DNA of 64,000 bases from NVTR01 sp036479015 (lineage in GTDB: Bacteria > Pseudomonadota > Alphaproteobacteria > Rhodobacterales > Rhodobacteraceae): positions 57,288-121,287 of the forward strand of contig JAZGFB010000001.1 in assembly GCA_036479015.1 (NCBI GenBank). Reading direction: 5' to 3'. The notes beneath the pieces were generated by a model. It was not told the DNA's origin. It saw only the letters and a program-made list of their open reading frames with translations, and made no database searches. Shown here one piece after another: positions 59,259 through 64,000 of the stretch. Numbering within the stretch: position 1 is the first letter of the stretch; every line of letters starts with the position of its first letter. A program made the translations under genes and the position numbers.

Positions 59259-60215
59259 CTAATCCAACCGATCCGCAAGCCAGTTTTGCAGTAAATAATG
59301 CGCAATTGATCCGGGCGGGGCCGGTGTAATGTCTGGGTTTTGACCGGCGAACACCGCCATCAGGTCTTCCCGGCTGAGCCAAAGCGCCTGTTCGATTTCC
59401 ACCGGATCAATCGACAGCTCAGTGCCCAGCGCCTGCCCGCGGCACCCCAGCATCAAGGACGCGGGAAACGGCCAGGGTTGCGACGCCAGATAGCTGACGG
59501 CACCTACCTTGATGCCGACCTCTTCGTGAACCTCACGGCGCACCGCCGCCTCTAATGTTTCGCCGGGCTCAACAAAGCCTGCCAGCAGCGAAAACATGCC
59601 ATCCGGCCACCCTGGCGAACGGCCCAGTAAGACGTTATTTCCGTGGGTTATCAACATGATAACCACCGGGTCGGTGCGGGGGAAATGTGCGGCCTGACAG
59701 GCCGGGCACTGGCGTTGCCAGCCGGCCAATGTGACCTGGGACGCCTGCCCGCATTTGGCACAGTAACCATGGCTGTCATGCCAGGCGAACAGCGCTTTGG
59801 CGCTGGCGGCAAGCTCGGCGTCAAGCGGTGACAGCTGGGCCATAACATGGCGCAGATCGACAAACCGGTGATCGGCTGGCAGGTCGGGGTGGCTGATTTC
59901 TGACATCTCAAAAATGCTGCTGTCAACGGCGGGCGGGGTGTCCGGCTGCCAGCTTGACATATCATAGGCGAAAAATGGTTCGGAATGTATGCATCCCAGA
60001 AATACGGGGGGCATGGGCGCATCTTGAAATATTTTATGCCCTACCGGCAGGCGTGCCAAGTCATCCCCAGCCAGCAACACCCGGCCCTGCCATATGGCAA
60101 TGGCACGCGTCCGGCCATCCATTTGCAGGGCGGCCATTTTTTCAGGCTCCCCCCGCAGCCCGGCCGCACGGTCCAATCCACCACCGCCAAATGTTACCGC
60201 TTCAAGGGTTTTCAT
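59259..60215 (-). CDS. nudC: NAD+ diphosphatase NudC
   Basis: 318 residues from the ATG at 60215 (AGGGGG upstream). A zinc ribbon CAKC...CPAC is near 158-180, the Nudix box GFVEPGETLEAAVRREVHEEVGI near 223, and the NudC-specific SQPWPFPASLMLG near 257. It hydrolyses NAD(H) and removes NAD caps from RNA. It is followed by the SRPBCC gene with a 35-base gap. Confidence 0.95.
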   Translation of the reverse strand: MKTLEAVTFGGGGLDRAAGLRGEPEKMAALQMDGRTRAIAIWQGRVLLAGDDLARLPVGHKIFQDAPMPPVFLGCIHSEPFFAYDMSSWQPDTPPAVDSSIFEMSEISHPDLPADHRFVDLRHVMAQLSPLDAELAASAKALFAWHDSHGYCAKCGQASQVTLAGWQRQCPACQAAHFPRTDPVVIMLITHGNNVLLGRSPGWPDGMFSLLAGFVEPGETLEAAVRREVHEEVGIKVGAVSYLASQPWPFPASLMLGCRGQALGTELSIDPVEIEQALWLSREDLMAVFAGQNPDITPAPPGSIAHYLLQNWLADRLD

Positions 60216-60484
60216 TGCCCCCTGCCCGCCTGATGAGCCAATTTCAACCATGGAAACCAATTGATTACATTCATATTTCAACCCTTGATTGTGTATCATA
60301 TTAAGAATACACTTCGTTATGATTTCCCTACTGCTCGCATCTTCCCGGGCATGAAAATAAAAATATCGTGCCGTGATCTTTCTTCTGTCAGAATTGAGAC
60401 GCACGCAAACTGTTTCACAGTTTCGCACATATTATCCTGTGCCGCGCCGCAGGTTCCTGACCACGACAGCCACCGGAGCCAGGT

Positions 60485-62395
60485 TTGATTTCACCGCACC
60501 CATTTTCAACCTCTGTCGCCCGTAATCAGGCGCATTTGCGGATTATGGAAACCACAGACCTGCATATGCATGTCTTTGCCTATGACTATTACTCTGACCA
60601 ACCGCGCGACACTGTCGGGCTGGCCCGGACTGCCGGACTTATTGCAGAAATCCGGGCCGAAGCGGCCAATTCAATTTTGCTGGATAATGGTGACTTTTTG
60701 CAGGGCAACCCGATGGGCGATTACATTGCCTATGGGCGGGGCATGAAAGAAGGTGACAGCCATCCGATCATACTGGCGTTGAATTCACTTGGGTATGACG
60801 GCGCCACCATCGGCAACCATGAATTCAACTATGGCCTTGATTTTTTGATGAAATCCCTGTCCGGGGCTAATTTCCCTGTGGTGTCATGCAATGTTGTAAA
60901 AACCTTTGGCTCAGACCCGACCAGGGATGTGACCCTACTTAAGCCCTATGTGATCCTTGACCGCCAAATCACCGATGGCAGCGGCCATAAACATGGCATC
61001 AAGATCGGGCTGATCGGCTTTGTGCCGCCCCAAATAATGACCTGGGACCGTCACCACCTTGAGGGCAAGGTGAACAGCCGCGACATCGTAGACACGGCGC
61101 AGGCCTATGTGCCGCAAATGAAAGAAGCCGGGGCCGATATTATCATTGCGCTCAGCCATTCCGGTATTGGCCCGGCGCGCCACACTGACGGCATGGAAAA
61201 CGCCAGCGTTCCACTGGCACGGGTTGCTGGAATTGACGCGCTGGTGACAGGGCACAGCCATCTGGTGTTCCCGTCGGCGCAATTTGACGGCCATGCCGGG
61301 GTTGATGTTGCGCGCGCAACTCTCCACGGCAAACCGGCCACCATGGCCGGGTTCTGGGGGTCGCATCTGGGGGTGATTGATCTGATGCTGGAACGCGATG
61401 CCGGTGAATGGCGCGTTCTGTCCACCACGACCCAGGTGCGCCCGATCTGGAAATACAATGCCGACCGAGCAATCCGCCCCCTGGTGCAAAGCGTGAAAAG
61501 CGTGCTGGCATCCGCGACCACCGAACACCAAGCAACCCTGGCCTATGTGCGGCGCGGGGTCGGCACAATAAACGTACCACTGCACAGCTATTTTGCACTG
61601 GTGGCGGGGGCAGCCGCAGTTCTGCTGGTCGCACATGCACAGGAATGGTATATTCGCGATATGATGGAGGGCACAGAATACCATGGCCTGCCGATCCTGT
61701 CAGCAGCGGCCCCCTTCAAGGCAGGGGGGCGGGGCGGGGCAGACTATTACACGGATGTCGCCGCCGGAAATGTGGCGATCAAAAACGTCGCCGATCTGTA
61801 CATCTACCCAAACACCGTCCGGGCCGTAAAAGTAACCGGTGCACAGTTAAGGGACTGGCTGGAACGATCCGCCGGTATGTTCAACCAGATCACCCCAGGC
61901 CAGGCGGATCAGCGGCTACTGAATGACAATTTTCCCAGCTACTATTTTGATGTCATCCACGGGGTGTCCTATCAGATCGACCTGTCGCAACCTTCAAAAT
62001 ATGACACCGATGGCGGCAACCTGAACCTTGATGCCAACCGCATCGTCAATCTCACGTATAAAGGCACACCCGTGGCTGATGACATGGAGTTTGTCGTTGC
62101 CACCAATAACTATCGCGCCTCTGGTGGTGGTGATTTTCCCGGTGCCAAGGGCGACACAATTATCTTTGAAGCCCCAGACACCAACCGTGACGTTATGGTG
62201 CGCTATATTATGCAATCAGGCAGCATTGAACTGACGGCCGCTTCCAATTGGGCCTTTGCCCCGCTGGATGGGACACCTGTGCTGTATGATACCAGCCCTG
62301 CAGCCAGGCGACATTTAAACGCCGTCAGGGGCCTAAAGATAAAAGAGGCCGGTGATGCCCCGAACGGGTTTGCCCGGTTTCGTATCTTGATTTAA
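60485..62395 (+). CDS. cpdB: 2',3'-cyclic-nucleotide 2'-phosphodiesterase/3'-nucleotidase (CpdB family)
   Basis: 636 residues from a TTG preceded by GGAG. The metallophosphatase half has METTDLHMHVFAYDYYSD near 21, LLDNGDFLQGNP near 66, IGNHEFNYGLDF near 110 and TGHSHLVFP near 255. The C-terminal 5'-nucleotidase domain has YPNTVRAVKVTGAQLRDWLE near 440 and ATNNYRASGGGDFPG near 540. Periplasmic CpdB normally has a signal peptide; none is visible here, so a different start or location is possible. Confidence 0.9.
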   Translation: MISPHPFSTSVARNQAHLRIMETTDLHMHVFAYDYYSDQPRDTVGLARTAGLIAEIRAEAANSILLDNGDFLQGNPMGDYIAYGRGMKEGDSHPIILALNSLGYDGATIGNHEFNYGLDFLMKSLSGANFPVVSCNVVKTFGSDPTRDVTLLKPYVILDRQITDGSGHKHGIKIGLIGFVPPQIMTWDRHHLEGKVNSRDIVDTAQAYVPQMKEAGADIIIALSHSGIGPARHTDGMENASVPLARVAGIDALVTGHSHLVFPSAQFDGHAGVDVARATLHGKPATMAGFWGSHLGVIDLMLERDAGEWRVLSTTTQVRPIWKYNADRAIRPLVQSVKSVLASATTEHQATLAYVRRGVGTINVPLHSYFALVAGAAAVLLVAHAQEWYIRDMMEGTEYHGLPILSAAAPFKAGGRGGADYYTDVAAGNVAIKNVADLYIYPNTVRAVKVTGAQLRDWLERSAGMFNQITPGQADQRLLNDNFPSYYFDVIHGVSYQIDLSQPSKYDTDGGNLNLDANRIVNLTYKGTPVADDMEFVVATNNYRASGGGDFPGAKGDTIIFEAPDTNRDVMVRYIMQSGSIELTAASNWAFAPLDGTPVLYDTSPAARRHLNAVRGLKIKEAGDAPNGFARFRILI

Positions 62396-62445
62396 AGGCG
62401 ACGCCTTTGGCGTCAAGAGATATGGCGCTGCGCGCCGGTGAGCCT

Positions 62446-62505
62446 CCGGCGGGGATATTTTTGAAAAGAAGAAGGGGGTTTTCTTTGCTCAAATATTCCC
62501 GCCGG
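62446..62505. repeat. Palindromic intergenic element, possible bidirectional terminator
   Basis: CCGGCGGGGATATTTTTGA (62446-62464) is mirrored by TCAAATATTCCCGCCGG (62489-62505), with an inner AAAAGAA/TTTTCTTT pairing. It lies between the convergent cpdB and nirK genes. I recall similar CCTCCGGCGGG-ATATTT units as dispersed intergenic repeats in Rhodobacterales; this is from memory. Confidence 0.6.
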
Positions 62506-62538
62506 GTGCCTGGTACGTTCGGGTCAGGACCCATCTGC

Positions 62539-63678
62539 CTATATCGCTGCGGGCGCTTTGATCTGGGTCATTAGATCATCGTCCCAGTCGCCTTGCACAT
62601 GAAAATGCGCCGCCGCCCCTTTTAGGATCGCCTCAATCAGGTTGTGATTGACGTATGCGTACAGGCCCGGCTGGCGGAATGTATAGATCGCCGCCCCGGC
62701 AGCCCCACCGGCAATGAACCAGGTTTCCAGGCCGGTTTGCGGAGCGTCTGAAAACGAACCGCTGGGCCAGACGTAATCACCGTGCCCGCCGATCAGGTGC
62801 GGGCGGGTGTCGCGGTTGGCCTGGGCATGGATGATCAGCACGGTTTCACCGACATTGGCCTGTAACGCACCATCCCCCGTCAGCGCGCCCACTGCGCCGT
62901 TAAACACGATATGGCTGGGGGTCAGGGTGGCGGCTGTTTCCAGGAAATCGGCAAAGTCTTCGCCAGCGGTTTCATAGGTTAGATATTCGTCATTGTCGTC
63001 TTTGGCGACGTAGTAATCCTGTTCGCCAATGTAATAGGCCCGATCATAGGTGATGGGATTGGCGTCTTTATCGCGCAACCCGGCGCGCGGCAGCACCATG
63101 ATGGCACCGTTCATGCCATGGGTGACATGGTAGGGGATCATCGCACCCCCGGGGGCACAATGGTAGACAAATACCCCCGGCTTGGTGGCGCGAAAGCGAA
63201 ACACCACCTGTTCGCCCGGCAATACCAGTGTCAGTTCGCCACCGCCCATGGCCCCGGTTGAGGCATGGAAATCGATGTTATGATCCATGGCACTGCTTGC
63301 CGGGTTAACCAGCGTCAGTTCAATGTAATCATCCTGATGCACAACGATCATTGGCCCCGGAACAGAGCCGTTAAATGTCAGCGCCCAAATTTCAGTGCCA
63401 TCATCGTCTATGGTCATGATCTTTTCTTCGATCTCAAAGCGCACCTGCACAACCTTGGGACCACCCTTGGCGACCTGATCGTGCTTGGGTAAAAACGGCG
63501 GTGCCACCATTTGCTGAGTAACGCGCGGCAGGGCGGCTATTTCATCTTGGCTTAGCGTCGCGGCCTGGGCAGAACCGGTGGCCAGATCAGCCAGAATAAC
63601 ACCGGCACCGATGGCCGCTGTACCGGACAATATTGCGCGTCGTGAAACGCCTGGGGTTGTTTTGATATCGTCTGTCAT
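62539..63678 (-). CDS. nirK: Copper-containing nitrite reductase NirK
   Basis: 379 residues from the ATG at 63678 (AGGATCGAG upstream). A twin-arginine signal (SRRAILSGTAAIGAGVILADLATGSAQA) precedes two cupredoxin domains. Copper ligands: HNIDFHASTGAMGGG, FVYHCAPGGAMIPYHVTHGMNG (type 1 Cys, His, Met) and a late His in the second domain (YVNHNLIEAI). It reduces nitrite to NO in the periplasm during denitrification. No nirV or nor gene is in the window. Confidence 0.97.
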   Translation of the reverse strand: MTDDIKTTPGVSRRAILSGTAAIGAGVILADLATGSAQAATLSQDEIAALPRVTQQMVAPPFLPKHDQVAKGGPKVVQVRFEIEEKIMTIDDDGTEIWALTFNGSVPGPMIVVHQDDYIELTLVNPASSAMDHNIDFHASTGAMGGGELTLVLPGEQVVFRFRATKPGVFVYHCAPGGAMIPYHVTHGMNGAIMVLPRAGLRDKDANPITYDRAYYIGEQDYYVAKDDNDEYLTYETAGEDFADFLETAATLTPSHIVFNGAVGALTGDGALQANVGETVLIIHAQANRDTRPHLIGGHGDYVWPSGSFSDAPQTGLETWFIAGGAAGAAIYTFRQPGLYAYVNHNLIEAILKGAAAHFHVQGDWDDDLMTQIKAPAAI

Positions 63679-63698
63679 AGTCTCGATCCTTTGGTGAC

Positions 63699-63714
63699 GT
63701 TGGAATGTTCCAAC
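63699..63714. promoter_or_regulatory. Palindrome just upstream of the nirK start
   Basis: GTTGGAA-TG-TTCCAAC, seven-base perfect arms, 21-36 bases before the nirK ATG. The position suits an operator near or downstream of the start site. It does not match FNR or the NsrR consensus. Confidence 0.4.
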
Positions 63715-63804
63715 AGGGTAAAACCAAGGGGCGCATTGGCGGTGGTGCAATGTGCCAAAGCGCCTTGTCGATAGGGACAGTGCGGCCTGGACCAATGCCG
63801 GGCT

Positions 63805-63818
63805 ATGATCTGGATCAA
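63805..63818. promoter_or_regulatory. FNR/NnrR-type box upstream of nirK
   Basis: ATGATCTGGATCAA, one mismatch from the FNR consensus, 128 bases before the nirK ATG. It is a likely target of FnrL or an NnrR/Dnr-type NO-responsive regulator. Confidence 0.7.
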
Positions 63819-63872
63819 ATAACCCGCCGCCAATATCTTGCGCCGCGCAGAAATAGCCCTTATATCACCAGT

Positions 63873-63968
63873 TGAGAGGTTGGCGCGGGCGGACGCCTCG
63901 CCAACCCGGCCAGGTCCGGAAGGAAGCAACCGTAACGAGTCCCGTTTGGGTCGTTGTCCAGCCTCTCA
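63873..63968 (+). ncRNA. ffs: Signal recognition particle RNA (4.5S, small bacterial type)
   Basis: TGAGAGG at the 5' end pairs with CCTCTCA at the 3' end, closing one long hairpin of about 96 bases. The conserved domain IV is intact: GGTCCGGAAGGAAGCA with the GGAA tetraloop, then the asymmetric loop side. It binds Ffh and targets membrane proteins. It often lies upstream of dnaX in bacteria; an AGGAGG-like sequence at 63991 suggests a gene starting just outside the window. Confidence 0.95.
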
Positions 63969-64000
63969 CCTTAAACCGGCCCATTAGCACAGGAGGGCAG

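Noticed and set aside
60935..61684. 249-codon open frame opposite cpdB
   Set aside because: Shadow of the metallophosphatase gene; Cys/His/Gln-rich without any motif or ribosome-binding site.

Overview
The window looks like a chromosomal segment of an alphaproteobacterium of the Rhodobacterales (Roseobacter/Rhodobacter type). The evidence is the gene order (comM, gshB, yraN, rsmI, LppC-type lipoprotein, glnD, murJ), a complete cbb3 oxidase locus (ccoNOQP and ccoGHIS) with an FnrL-type regulator, a copper nitrite reductase, a CycM-type membrane cytochrome c, and FNR boxes of the form TTGAT-N4-ATCAA. The organism is probably a respiratory, microaerobic to denitrifying heterotroph.

Layout. 1-10.7 kb: core genes, comprising a 5'-truncated comM, a small conserved-looking protein, gshB, yraN, rsmI, an LppC-like lipoprotein, glnD, murJ, a rhomboid-like protein without catalytic residues, and trpS. 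10.7-17.2 kb: hutU divergent from a GntR/UTRA (HutC-like) regulator across an AT-rich palindrome, followed by a four-gene polyamine-type ABC transporter (two permeases, ATPase, binding protein). 17.2-30.7 kb: mobile DNA in the 3' half of a tRNA-Met (CAT) gene. Three copies of the tRNA 3' half lie at 17256, 18161 and 30581. The first interval holds one HEPN-like gene. The second is a 12.4-kb integrated element with a P4-type primase/helicase, terminase small and large subunits, portal, a fused prohead protease/major capsid protein, a gpW-like head-tail joiner, a DUF2190-like protein and a tyrosine integrase. No tail, lysis or lysogeny genes are visible.

30.7-41.6 kb: the cbb3 cluster. ccoN-O-Q-P and ccoG-H-I-S are separated by a PAP2 membrane phosphatase. 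A universal stress protein is divergent from ccoN and shares a perfect FNR box with it, and fnrL lies just beyond. ccoS, only 52 codons, overlaps the end of ccoI. 41.7-51.3 kb: a FAD-linked oxidase, the haem genes hemC, hemE and hemF, small unknown proteins, an SDR lacking its catalytic Lys, an RsmC-like methyltransferase, clpS and a D-Ala-D-Ala carboxypeptidase with a C-terminal SPOR-like domain. 51.3-57.1 kb: the yejABEF peptide transporter. 57.3-64 kb: cycM, pheA, an SRPBCC protein, nudC, a 2',3'-cyclic-nucleotide phosphodiesterase, nirK and the SRP RNA, with a ribosome-binding-like site at the window edge for the next gene.

The main discovery candidate is the tailless island at 18161-30630. 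It has everything needed to replicate, build a head and package DNA, but no tail or lysis genes. This is the expected layout of a capsid-forming phage satellite (cf-PICI-like) that borrows tails from a helper phage. It carries a mixed-strand, AT-rich accessory cassette between terL and portal, a candidate replication origin made of GTGGGACA repeats, and a candidate regulated promoter just before the capsid operon.
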